Shown: positions 19,587-27,731, counted from the stretch's first letter. The stretch is 64,000 nucleotides of DNA from Changchengzhania lutea (GCF_006974145.1 NZ_CP039456.1:3038499-3102498); one strand, 5' to 3'. A program made the numbers and translations. Notes: generated by a model from the sequence alone, not told the origin.

Positions 19587-19682
19587 AACATGAAATATCC
19601 ATAACTAAAACTTGATACCCAAGTGAAATGATTAAATGGATGTCGCATGTGACCAATAAAAAACAATACATATAAACACATG
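19587..19682 (+). repeat. Repeated leader element, copy A (start codon of ABC ATPase at its right end)
   Basis: This 96-bp stretch is nearly identical to 31358-31453 (minus strand, two differences) and to 33604-33702 (two substitutions and a 5-base insertion). It begins ACATGAAA (ATG at 19590) and ends ACATG, whose ATG at 19680 is the ABC gene start; ATGAAA is thus repeated 90 bases apart. Inside are ATATCCAT...ATGGATGT, an ACTTG-ATACC-CAAGT hairpin, and CATGTG (19646-19651), which can pair with CACATG (19677-19682). A 15-codon reading frame runs from 19628 to a TAA at 19673-19675, 4 bases before the gene. Confidence 0.85.
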
Positions 19683-20567
19683 AAATTAATCATCAAAGAT
19701 TTAACAAAAACCTATAAAAATGGTGTGAAAGCCATTGACAATTTAAACTTAGAAATAGGATCAGGAATGTTCGGTTTATTAGGGCCTAACGGTGCTGGTA
19801 AATCCTCTTTGATGCGTACCATTGCAACCTTACAAAGTGCCGATTCTGGTACGATTACGTTTGGTGATATTAATGTCATGGAAGATAAAATGGAACTTCG
19901 AAAAATTCTGGGCTACTTACCACAGTCTTTTGGTGTGTACCCAAAAATGTCCGCTGAGGATTTGTTAGATTATTTTGCCACCTTAAAAGGGATTAGCTCG
20001 AAGTCCGATCGGGCCAAAATAGTTGACGAGGTTCTTGAAATCACTAATTTATCTGATGTTCGAAAGAAAAATGTTTCTGGATATTCTGGTGGTATGAAAC
20101 AACGTTTTGGTATTGCGCAATTGCTTTTGAATAATCCGAAGCTTATTATTGTAGATGAACCTACGGCAGGTTTGGACCCCGCAGAACGCCATCGGTTTTT
20201 AAATGTACTACGTGAAGTCGGCACCAATTGCACAGTCATATTTTCAACCCATATTGTTGAAGATGTTAAAGAACTTTGTAATGAGATGGCTATTTTAAAT
20301 GGTGGTCGCATTTTAAAGCACACCACGCCAGTTGAAGCGACCAGTGAGATTAGTGGTAAAATATGGACCAAGGTTATTTCGAGAGACGAATTGGAGGCTA
20401 TGGAGGCATCGTACAATATGCTATCATCCAACTATAATCAAGACAATACCTTAAACATTCGTGTTTACGCAGATGATAAACCAGCAGATGATTTTATTCA
20501 ATCCACCCCGCAGTTAGATGATGTTTACTTTATTGCCTTAAAGCATGAAGAAATTGAAATCGTCTAA
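19680..20567 (+). CDS. ABC transporter ATP-binding protein
   Basis: The 295-residue ATPase has Walker A GPNGAGKS (35-42), a Q-loop near PQSFG (81-85), the signature YSGGMKQR (135-142), Walker B LIIVDEP (155-161) and the switch histidine H191 in STHIVED. It resembles the ATPases of NatA/CcmA-type exporters. It powers the membrane partner encoded 32 bases downstream, a permease fused to an M1 peptidase. Its start codon is the right end of repeated leader A, so expression may depend on that leader. Substrate unknown. Confidence 0.95.
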   Translation: MKLIIKDLTKTYKNGVKAIDNLNLEIGSGMFGLLGPNGAGKSSLMRTIATLQSADSGTITFGDINVMEDKMELRKILGYLPQSFGVYPKMSAEDLLDYFATLKGISSKSDRAKIVDEVLEITNLSDVRKKNVSGYSGGMKQRFGIAQLLLNNPKLIIVDEPTAGLDPAERHRFLNVLREVGTNCTVIFSTHIVEDVKELCNEMAILNGGRILKHTTPVEATSEISGKIWTKVISRDELEAMEASYNMLSSNYNQDNTLNIRVYADDKPADDFIQSTPQLDDVYFIALKHEEIEIV

Positions 20568-20599
20568 TTAATCGAATAGCCAACACTAAAATCACGCAC

Positions 20600-23500
20600 A
20601 TGTTTACAACCATATATAAGCACGAACTAAAATACTGGTTTAAGAAACCCGCTTTTTACATCTATGCTGCCATCTTTTTTATTCTCGCGTTGTTCCTCTC
20701 TGCAGGAGCCGCTGGAATTTTTGATTTTTTAACTGTCACTACAGGTTCTGCCTTAATTGTAAATTCCCCCATAAGTGTCACGGGCATTTTAAATAGTCTT
20801 ACCGTTTTTATATTCTTTTTGTTTCCGTCCATTATTGGGATGTCTATCTATCGGGATTTCAAAAGTGATATGCATACCATTTTATATTCCTACCCGTTCA
20901 CAAAAGTAAACTACTTATTCGCTAAATTTTTTAGTGGGATTACGGTGGTTTCGATTATTGTATTAATCGTAGCTATAGGAACCATTATTGGTTTTAGATT
21001 ACCAGGCACCAATGCATCCTTGGTTGGACCTTTTGATATCATGTCTTATGTTTCGGCTTACTTTGTATATGTGTTACCAAACATTCTACTATTTGGCGCC
21101 ATCGTTTTTGCAGTGGTCACATTCACACGAAACGTCGCTGCCGGCTTTATAGTGGTCATTATATTAATGTTTGCCCAAGGACTTTTAGAAACCTTGTTTT
21201 CAGATCAAGATAATCGTTTCCTAACAGCCATTTTAGATCCTTTTGGATCTAGTGCATCAAACTATTACACACGGTATTGGACCATTGCAGAACAGAATGA
21301 ATTGCACCTGCCAATAAAAGGTGTTATTCTTTACAACCGTTTATTATGGTTGGGAATAGCTTCAATTATTTTCGGAATGGTTTACAAACTATTTTCATTT
21401 AGTCAAAATGCCATGTCCCTAAACTTTAGAAAGCATACAGGTGTTCGTGCTACAAAATCTAATTTTGGTGGGATTACCAAAATTAATTTACCTAAAGTTC
21501 AATTTGATTATTCTTTCATTCAGAATTTAAAAACGACTTGGAAGCTCTCTAATGTAGATTTTAAATATATAATTAAGAGCTGGCCTTTTATCAGCATCGT
21601 TTTGGTTGGGCTTATTCTTATGCTCATTTCCTTATCTGAAATCGGAAATTTATTCGGTACAGCAACCCTTCCGGTTACTTGGAAAATGTTGGGTAACGGC
21701 GGCACCTTTGGCATTGCCATTATGGTATCCACGTTTCTGTATGCCGGTATGCTTGTGCATCGTGGTAAAATGGCTAATACCAGCCAATTGGTCGATACAA
21801 CACCTGTGCCTAATTGGACGCTTTTATTATCAAAATTTGTGGCCTTATTAAAAATGCAATTTGTGTTACTTACAGTTATTTTGGTGTCTGGGATGCTTTT
21901 TCAAATATATAATGGGTATTATGATTTTGAATTGGGGCATTATTTTAAGGAGCTTTATATCATGCGGTTTTTGCAATTTGCTATTTGGGCCATGTTAGCA
22001 TTGTTTATTCAATCTTTAATAAGGAATCCGTATTTAGGACTCTTCATTTTGTTGATCATTCTTATTGGTTTTCCGCTCATATTTTCATCACTGATAGAAC
22101 AGGATATTTTTAAATTTAATCAAGGGCCATCGTTTAGATTTTCAGATATGAATGGATACGGGAATTCCTTACCTAAGTTTTTCGTTTATAAGCTGTATTG
22201 GTTTATTGCGGGTGTGGGCCTGTTAATTTTGGCAGGATTATTTCGGGTTAGGGGACTGCCTAATTCTTTTAAAGAACGCCTTTCAATTTTTAAAGACCGC
22301 TTTGTTGGACCAGCTAGAATGGGTTTTCTATTGGCATTAATTGCTTTTGTAACTATTGGCTCTACCATTTATTATAACGATAATATAGTTAATGAAAGTT
22401 TTACATCAAAAGAACGCGAGCAGCAAACGGTAGATTGGGAAAAGATATATAAAAAATATCAAAATGCCCCGCAACCAAGAATTGTAGCCGTGAAAGCAGC
22501 TATGAATATTTTCCCAAAGGCCTTGAATTTTGATGCTAGTGGGACATACACTTTGGTAAATAAAACCAATACGGTTATAGATAGTATTTTCTTAAATCAC
22601 AATAATTATCCGAGTCATTTTAAATTTAACAAAGAAACCCATTTGGTTTCTGAGGATACGGTTTTTCATTTTGATATTTATCAACTGCAAAAAGGTTTAC
22701 AACCTGGAGATACCTTAAAATTGGATTTCACGGTTAAGAACGAACCGAATACCTTATTAAAAGATAATTCGCCCGTTTTAGAGAATGGAACCTTCATTAA
22801 TAATATGCAGATTTTTCCATCCTTGGGATACTCGGGTGGTGAACTGTCCGATGATGAAACCCGGAAAAAGTATGGTTTACCACCAAATGATTTAAAACCA
22901 CATCCATCAGACTCAACCGCTTTAGGGAACCATTACATTTCTAAAGATGCCGATTGGATAGATTTTGAAGCTACGGTGAGCACCTCTGAAGATCAAATTG
23001 CCATCGCACCAGGATATTTGCAAAAAGAATGGACTGAGAATGGCCGTCGCTATTTTCATTATAAGATGGATAGTAAAATACTTAATTTTTATGCCTTTAA
23101 TTCTGCGCGATACGCTGTTAAAAAAGATAAATGGAACGATGTGAATTTAGAAATCTACTATCATAAGCCACATACCTATAATCTGGAACGTATGATGGAT
23201 GGCATGAAGGCGTCATTGGCGTATAACTCAGAAAATTTTAGCCCGTATCAACATAAACAGGCAAGAATTATTGAGTTTCCTAGAACTTCAGGGAGTTTTG
23301 CGCAGTCCTTTCCCAATACCATTCCGTTTTCGGAAGGTGTTGGTTTCATCGCCGATGTTGACGAAACTGAAGCAGGCGGTGTTGATTATCCTTTCGCTAT
23401 TACGGTGCACGAAGTGGCACATCAATGGTGGGCGCACCAAGTGATAGGTGCAGATGTTTTAGGTGCTACGATGCTTTCTGAAAGTTTGTCAGAGTATGTG

Positions 23501-24253
23501 TCCCTTAAGGTCTTAGAGCATCAACAGGGAAAAAGCAAGATGCGTAAATTCCTTAAAAAGGCTTTAGATGATTACTTAACTAGCCGTTCTTTTGAGCGTA
23601 AACGCGAAAAACCGTTGATGTATAATGACGGACAAGGATATATACGCTATCAAAAAGGATCCTTGGTGTTTTATGCCATAAGCGATTATATTGGAGAAGA
23701 TGTGTTGAAGAATGCGTTAAAACAGTATGTTGAAAAGGTGAAATTTCAAGAAGCACCCTATACAACCTCTATTGAAATGGTGGATTACATTCGTGAAGCG
23801 ACTCCAGATTCCTTAAAATACACCATTAAAGATATGTTCGAAACCATAACGCTTTATAATAATCGCGTGGTTAACGTATCGTCGAAGGCATTGGACAATG
23901 GTAAATACGAGGTCGACATTGAATTTGAAGTGAGCAAATATAGAAATGATGATACGGGCAATAAATACTATGGAGAGAAAGTTGGTGACACGCTTTCTTA
24001 TAAAACGGAATCGATGAGGCGCCCTTTGTTATCAGTACCATTGGCTGATTATATAGATATTGGTATTTTTGGAGAAGCTAATGACGATGATGATGACGAT
24101 AAAGAAATAGAACTTTACTTAAAGAAGCATAAAATAACAGCAATCAATAATAAAGTGACTATTGTGGTTGATAAAAAACCGGTTGAAGTTGGTATCGACC
24201 CATACAACAAATTGATCGATACGAAATCCGATGACAATAGAAGGCGTTTGTAA
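20600..24253 (+). CDS. ABC transporter permease fused to M1-family zinc aminopeptidase domain
   Basis: The 1217-residue protein has an N-terminal half with about twelve membrane helices arranged as two ABC-2-type permease units (about 1-290 and 320-560), one more helix near 575-595, and then a large periplasmic region. The periplasmic part carries an M1 gluzincin site: HEVAHQWW with H937, E938 and H941, followed by a conserved glutamate in MLSESLSEY. It ends with an acidic run of aspartates near 1165. The permease should work with the ATPase just upstream. The peptidase would trim or sense a peptide at the outer face of the inner membrane. Such fusions recur in Bacteroidota. Confidence 0.9.
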   Translation: MFTTIYKHELKYWFKKPAFYIYAAIFFILALFLSAGAAGIFDFLTVTTGSALIVNSPISVTGILNSLTVFIFFLFPSIIGMSIYRDFKSDMHTILYSYPFTKVNYLFAKFFSGITVVSIIVLIVAIGTIIGFRLPGTNASLVGPFDIMSYVSAYFVYVLPNILLFGAIVFAVVTFTRNVAAGFIVVIILMFAQGLLETLFSDQDNRFLTAILDPFGSSASNYYTRYWTIAEQNELHLPIKGVILYNRLLWLGIASIIFGMVYKLFSFSQNAMSLNFRKHTGVRATKSNFGGITKINLPKVQFDYSFIQNLKTTWKLSNVDFKYIIKSWPFISIVLVGLILMLISLSEIGNLFGTATLPVTWKMLGNGGTFGIAIMVSTFLYAGMLVHRGKMANTSQLVDTTPVPNWTLLLSKFVALLKMQFVLLTVILVSGMLFQIYNGYYDFELGHYFKELYIMRFLQFAIWAMLALFIQSLIRNPYLGLFILLIILIGFPLIFSSLIEQDIFKFNQGPSFRFSDMNGYGNSLPKFFVYKLYWFIAGVGLLILAGLFRVRGLPNSFKERLSIFKDRFVGPARMGFLLALIAFVTIGSTIYYNDNIVNESFTSKEREQQTVDWEKIYKKYQNAPQPRIVAVKAAMNIFPKALNFDASGTYTLVNKTNTVIDSIFLNHNNYPSHFKFNKETHLVSEDTVFHFDIYQLQKGLQPGDTLKLDFTVKNEPNTLLKDNSPVLENGTFINNMQIFPSLGYSGGELSDDETRKKYGLPPNDLKPHPSDSTALGNHYISKDADWIDFEATVSTSEDQIAIAPGYLQKEWTENGRRYFHYKMDSKILNFYAFNSARYAVKKDKWNDVNLEIYYHKPHTYNLERMMDGMKASLAYNSENFSPYQHKQARIIEFPRTSGSFAQSFPNTIPFSEGVGFIADVDETEAGGVDYPFAITVHEVAHQWWAHQVIGADVLGATMLSESLSEYVSLKVLEHQQGKSKMRKFLKKALDDYLTSRSFERKREKPLMYNDGQGYIRYQKGSLVFYAISDYIGEDVLKNALKQYVEKVKFQEAPYTTSIEMVDYIREATPDSLKYTIKDMFETITLYNNRVVNVSSKALDNGKYEVDIEFEVSKYRNDDTGNKYYGEKVGDTLSYKTESMRRPLLSVPLADYIDIGIFGEANDDDDDDKEIELYLKKHKITAINNKVTIVVDKKPVEVGIDPYNKLIDTKSDDNRRRL

Positions 24254-24270
24254 GTTCCTTATATTACATT

Positions 24271-24430
24271 GAACTCATCTTGACTTTTTGTGTTTAACCG
24301 AAAATGAGATGAAATTTGTCCAGATTAGGCACTTTTTGAAAGGCATAGCATCGCTACGGATAAAAAAAGTAACGAAATATGGGCAGATTTCGGCCATTTT
24401 TTAGGAAATAGAAAAAGTCAAGATGAGTTC
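24271..24430. repeat. 160-bp palindromic element with perfect 19-bp terminal inverted repeats
   Basis: The left arm 24271-24289 (GAACTCATCTTGACTTTTT) is the exact reverse complement of 24412-24430. The sequence between is itself an imperfect palindrome centred on TAGC-ATC-GCTA (24346-24356), flanked by ACTTTTT on one side and AAAAAAAGT on the other. There is no reading frame of note. It occupies most of the 347-base gap between the permease-peptidase gene and the DUF4294 gene. As RNA or single-stranded DNA it would fold into one long hairpin. It may be a non-autonomous mobile repeat; I did not see another copy in the window. Confidence 0.75.
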
Positions 24431-24437
24431 ATTAATT

Positions 24438-24479
24438 AAAACTCACTGGTATCATTTTTGCTGGTGAGTTTTTGTTTTT
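24438..24479 (+). terminator. Rho-independent-type terminator before the DUF4294 gene
   Basis: AAACTCAC and GTGAGTTT form an 8-bp stem around a loop of about 18 bases, followed by TTTGTTTTT. It lies after the long palindrome and would end transcripts coming from the ABC genes. The remainder of 24480-24600 is AT-rich and should hold the promoter of the next gene, but no clear consensus element is visible. Confidence 0.6.
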
Positions 24480-24600
24480 AAACGAGTTCTTTATAAAGTG
24501 TCATTTAAAATTCACACAGAAATCACAATATTCATATAAAAACAAGTGTTATCGCTTTGTAAATTATTAATTTTGAAACCTAAATAGAAGGTTGTTTTTT

Positions 24601-25278
24601 ATGAAGATATTATTGAAATATATTTTTCTAATTATCCCTATAATAACGTTTGCCCAGATTGATGAAATGGAGCAGGACTCCACTACAATAAAATATTTAA
24701 TTATAGAAGGGGATTCGATGCCAAGAACCGCTATAAATTTAGACGAGGTCATGCTCTTGCATAAACTTAAGTTTGATAGTAAGAAAGACCGCATCCGTTA
24801 TTTGATATTAAGACGAAAAACGATTAAAGTCTATCCCTATGCAAAAATGGCAGCAGATCGATTGGATTCATTAAATTCCAGACTGGCAACTTTAAAGCGA
24901 AAGCGCGATAAAAACAGATATACTAGAATGATGCAGAAGTATATTGAAGGTGAGTTTTCTGATGAATTAAAAAAGTTGTCCAGAACCGAAGGTCAAATTT
25001 TAATCAAGCTTATTCACAGGCAAACAGGTAAAACCACTTTTGAATTGGTAAAAGAGCTCCGCAACGGTTGGCGTGCCTTTTGGTTTAATACCACGGCCAG
25101 TATGTTTGATATTTCAATGAAAAGGGAATTCGATCCGTACCATGACAAGGAAGATTATCTTATTGAAGATATTCTGCAACGTAACTTCCAAAGCGGAAAA
25201 CTGGAAAGACAAAAATCGGCTCTTGATTTGAATTTTTATGATTTGACCGATAAATGGTTATTCTCTAAAACGCAATAA
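24601..25278 (+). CDS. DUF4294 domain protein, exported
   Basis: I use the ATG at 24601 (225 residues); the frame also has a TTG nine bases earlier. The product has a signal peptide (MKILLKYIFLIIPIITFAQ) followed by a charged, mostly helical body, with RYLILRRKTIKVYPYAKMAA and later KLIHRQTGKTTFELVKELR, which I associate with the Bacteroidota family DUF4294. The function is not known. It should be periplasmic. Its stop overlaps the start of the hemolysin-III-like gene by one base (TAATG), so the two are translationally coupled. Confidence 0.8.
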   Translation: MKILLKYIFLIIPIITFAQIDEMEQDSTTIKYLIIEGDSMPRTAINLDEVMLLHKLKFDSKKDRIRYLILRRKTIKVYPYAKMAADRLDSLNSRLATLKRKRDKNRYTRMMQKYIEGEFSDELKKLSRTEGQILIKLIHRQTGKTTFELVKELRNGWRAFWFNTTASMFDISMKREFDPYHDKEDYLIEDILQRNFQSGKLERQKSALDLNFYDLTDKWLFSKTQ

Positions 25279-25904
25279 TGCGCATACAAACCCCTTTTGA
25301 AGAAAAACTTAATGCCATATCCCATGGCATCGGAATCCTTTTTGGAATTGTTGCCCTCATCATGCTCTTTGTCTATGAAGGTGAAAAAACATCTTGGAGT
25401 CTAGCAAGTGTTATTATTTATGGGTTTTCCATCATCATTTTATTTTCTGCATCCACCTTCTATCACGCTGTGAGAGATGAGAAACGGAAACACTATTTCA
25501 GAATTATTGATCATATAAGTATTTACATTCTCATCGCTGGTACGTACACGCCTGTGTGTTTAATTGCACTAGAACAAAGTTTAGGTTGGACACTCTTTTT
25601 TGTGGTTTGGGGTATTGCCGCCTTTGGTGTTATTTTAAAATTATTTTTCACAGGGCGCTTTGAATTTTTTTCAACGCTGTTATACTTAGTCATGGGCTGG
25701 CTTATTGTATTTGATTTTACAAACCTTTTAGATGTGATGGAGAGTCATGGAATTTTATTATTTTTTGCAGGAGGATTGGCTTACACCGTTGGCATTATAT
25801 TTTATGCCGTTCAAAAAATACCTTATAATCATGTCATTTGGCATGTGTTTGTTTTGGCTGGGGCGATTTTTCATTTTTTAATGATTTTCTTTTACGTTAT
25901 TTAA
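25278..25904 (+). CDS. Hemolysin III / PAQR-family membrane protein
   Basis: The 208-residue protein has seven predicted membrane helices and the family's conserved polar residues: EEKLNAISHGIG at the start, SASTFYHAV near 61-69, the DHISIYILIAGTYTP segment near 82-96, and a C-terminal HVIWHVFVLAGAIFHF. These histidines and the early aspartate match the proposed zinc site of PAQR hydrolases. Despite the name, haemolytic activity is not implied; related proteins are thought to influence membrane lipid homeostasis. It lies in a three-gene run with DUF4294 and GNAT. Confidence 0.88.
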   Translation: MRIQTPFEEKLNAISHGIGILFGIVALIMLFVYEGEKTSWSLASVIIYGFSIIILFSASTFYHAVRDEKRKHYFRIIDHISIYILIAGTYTPVCLIALEQSLGWTLFFVVWGIAAFGVILKLFFTGRFEFFSTLLYLVMGWLIVFDFTNLLDVMESHGILLFFAGGLAYTVGIIFYAVQKIPYNHVIWHVFVLAGAIFHFLMIFFYVI

Positions 25905-25905
25905 C

Positions 25906-26400
25906 ATGGTTAAAATTCACAAAGGATCTACCAGAACGGATTTTGAGATTATTGAAAAATTAGCAGACACTATTTGGCGCAATCACTACATTCCTCTAGT
26001 TGGAAAAGCACAAATAGATTATATGCTTGCTAAATACCAATCGGCTGAAGCTATCGAAAATCAAGTTGCTGATGGCTTTGAGTATTACGTGCTCAATTAC
26101 AGTAAGATACCTGTAGGATATATAGCTATCAAACAAGAAACTAACAGTCTTTTTTTAAGTAAAATTTATGTTTTAAAAACTTTTCGAGGTAAGAAAATTG
26201 GTAAAAGCGCTATGGACTTTATTGAAGAAAAAGCTAAAGCTTATCATTTAAATGCCATCCGGTTGACGGTAAATATTCATAATGCCGATGCTATCGCAGC
26301 ATATGAAAAATTAGGTTTTGTAAACATTGGGCCTTTGGTTACAGATATTGGAAATGGTTTTGTTATGGATGATTATGAGATGCAGAAAAAATTTAAATAG
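25906..26400 (+). CDS. GNAT-family N-acetyltransferase
   Basis: The 164-residue protein has a GNAT fold with the acetyl-CoA loop in YVLKTFRGKKIGKSAMDFIE (R-G-K-x-I-G-K pattern near 98-104) and the C-terminal motif NADAIAAYEKLGFVNIG. It starts one base after the hemolysin-III-like stop. The acceptor (amino acid, peptide N-terminus or antibiotic) cannot be told. The inverted-repeat element at 26405-26499 follows its stop codon directly. Confidence 0.88.
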   Translation: MVKIHKGSTRTDFEIIEKLADTIWRNHYIPLVGKAQIDYMLAKYQSAEAIENQVADGFEYYVLNYSKIPVGYIAIKQETNSLFLSKIYVLKTFRGKKIGKSAMDFIEEKAKAYHLNAIRLTVNIHNADAIAAYEKLGFVNIGPLVTDIGNGFVMDDYEMQKKFK

Positions 26401-26404
26401 AAAC

Positions 26405-26499
26405 CGTCATTACGAGGAGCAAAGCGACGTGGTAATCTTTTTTAAATTGAAATTAGAATTAAAAATTAAACAGATTGCTTCTCTAAGTTCGCAATGACG
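26405..26499. repeat. CGTCATTGCGAG-family inverted repeat, locus 1
   Basis: A left arm at 26405-26438 (CGTCATTACGAGGAGC...GGTAATCT) faces a right arm at 26472-26499 (AGATTGCTTC...CGCAATGACG). It lies exactly between two convergent genes (GNAT and DUF4268) and may double as a bidirectional terminator. The same arms occur at 29933-30115 and 57409-57502. Confidence 0.75.
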
Positions 26500-26500
26500 T

Positions 26501-26929
26501 TTACCCCTCAATAACCTCTTTATACTCCTCAAAAAAAGCTTCAAACAGATTCATTTTGTCATTGAAAAATACCATCACATCGCGCCAGGTATTTTTATTA
26601 TGAATAGACACTTTTTGTTCTAACGGTACATAAATTCGAGAGATTTCCTTTTCGTTTTCTAAAAAATAATCTTCATCAAAAATAGCATCAGGGAGATAGT
26701 CGTCAATAAGGATAGTTTTTAAGGCTTGAAGCTTTTCCCAATGTTTGATGCGGTGTTCTAAATCATCCTCTAAATCTAAAGCTATTAAAGCCCGTTTGGT
26801 ATCAAAATGAAATTTAAAACGCATGCCTTTCAATTTGGTATCATATAAAATCCATTTTCTTGGAAATGATTTCCCAAAACTCGTCCAGAATTCCTGCCGC
26901 AGTTGTCTTGATTCTTCTTTGCTAAACAC
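26501..26929 (-). CDS. DUF4268 domain protein
   Basis: The 142-residue acidic protein has the pattern MFSKEESRQLRQEFWTSFGK then FHFDTKRALIALDLE, which I associate with DUF4268, a small domain related to restriction-endonuclease-like folds and often found as a stand-alone protein in Flavobacteriaceae. No catalytic motif is certain. It is cytosolic. It lies downstream of the ZIP transporter gene, 78 bases away across a heptamer tandem repeat. Confidence 0.75.
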   Translation of the reverse strand: MFSKEESRQLRQEFWTSFGKSFPRKWILYDTKLKGMRFKFHFDTKRALIALDLEDDLEHRIKHWEKLQALKTILIDDYLPDAIFDEDYFLENEKEISRIYVPLEQKVSIHNKNTWRDVMVFFNDKMNLFEAFFEEYKEVIEG

Positions 26930-26973
26930 TATTTTAGTTAAAAGTTAAAAGTATAAATTGAATATTTAAATTG

Positions 26974-27006
26974 CCAACAGCCAACAGCCAACAGCCAACA
27001 GCCAAC
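26974..27006. repeat. Tandem heptamer repeat (CCAACAG), about 4.7 copies
   Basis: CCAACAG is repeated four times without interruption from 26974 to 27001, followed by CCAAC. The array ends one base before the stop codon of the leftward ZIP gene (27008-27010). Short tandem arrays of this kind can change length by slippage; here it is intergenic, so any effect would be on spacing or the transcript end rather than on a protein. Confidence 0.9.
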
Positions 27007-27007
27007 G

Positions 27008-27682
27008 CTAGATAAAATAGGCAATCCCAACCCCAAGAATGATGGCAATAAACTTAGATAAATCAAATTTATGGCCCTCTCCACTTTCAAATAGAATGGT
27101 TGTTGATATATGAAAAAAGATGCCGATAACCAAGGCATTTATAATATGAACATAATCTGCAATAGCTGTCCATGAGTTAGAAATATAAGTTCCCAGAGGC
27201 GTCATGGCTGCAAAAATTAAAAGAAATGCAGCAATATGTAGTTTACTATAATTAGATTTTAACAAGAAGGTGGTAATTAAAGCTGCGATGGGTATTTTAT
27301 GAACCAGCACACCATAAACCATATCATTATGTTCATGAATAGGAAACCCTTCCAAAAAACTATGGATACACAAACTCACAAATAGTAACCATGGAAATGT
27401 GCTATCATGCTTATGAACATGGACGTGCCCATGTTCTGCACCTTTTGAAAATAACTCCAAAAAAATTTGAAGCAAAATACCGCACATAATAAACAGTCCG
27501 GTAAGTTTAGCGTCTAGGTGATTATAAACTTCTGGCAGAAGTTCAAAAAGGGTTAAGGCTAATAAAAAAGCACCACTAAAAGAGAGTAGGAGCTTGGTGT
27601 TCCAAGATTTTTGCTTTTTAGTAATCAAGGCTATAACAAAACCTAAAACAACAGCCAATATAGGAAAAAGAAATTTATTCAT
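27008..27682 (-). CDS. ZIP-family metal transporter
   Basis: The 224-residue protein has about seven to eight membrane helices and the metal-binding helices of ZIP proteins. A histidine-rich loop, HGHVHVHKHD (about 84-93), precedes CIHSFLEGFPIHEHND (about 106-121), and the next helix contributes VHKIPIAALITT. It should import zinc or another divalent metal into the cytoplasm. It follows the methyltransferase gene by 49 bases. Confidence 0.85.
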   Translation of the reverse strand: MNKFLFPILAVVLGFVIALITKKQKSWNTKLLLSFSGAFLLALTLFELLPEVYNHLDAKLTGLFIMCGILLQIFLELFSKGAEHGHVHVHKHDSTFPWLLFVSLCIHSFLEGFPIHEHNDMVYGVLVHKIPIAALITTFLLKSNYSKLHIAAFLLIFAAMTPLGTYISNSWTAIADYVHIINALVIGIFFHISTTILFESGEGHKFDLSKFIAIILGVGIAYFI

Positions 27683-27731
27683 TTAAAACAATATCCTCAC
27701 AACCGTGAGTTTAATTAACTATAGATTATAC

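Noticed and set aside
19970-20431. 153-codon minus-strand frame inside the ABC ATPase gene
   Set aside because: It overlaps the Walker and signature motifs of the true gene and is a shadow frame.
26974-27006. Short repeats that might be taken for a CRISPR array
   Set aside because: The units are 7 bases long, contiguous and without spacers; no cas gene is nearby.
26938-27138. An open frame on the minus strand with a repeated L-L-A-V-G-C-W peptide
   Set aside because: It is only the translation of the CCAACAG tandem array and overlaps the true ZIP gene in another frame.
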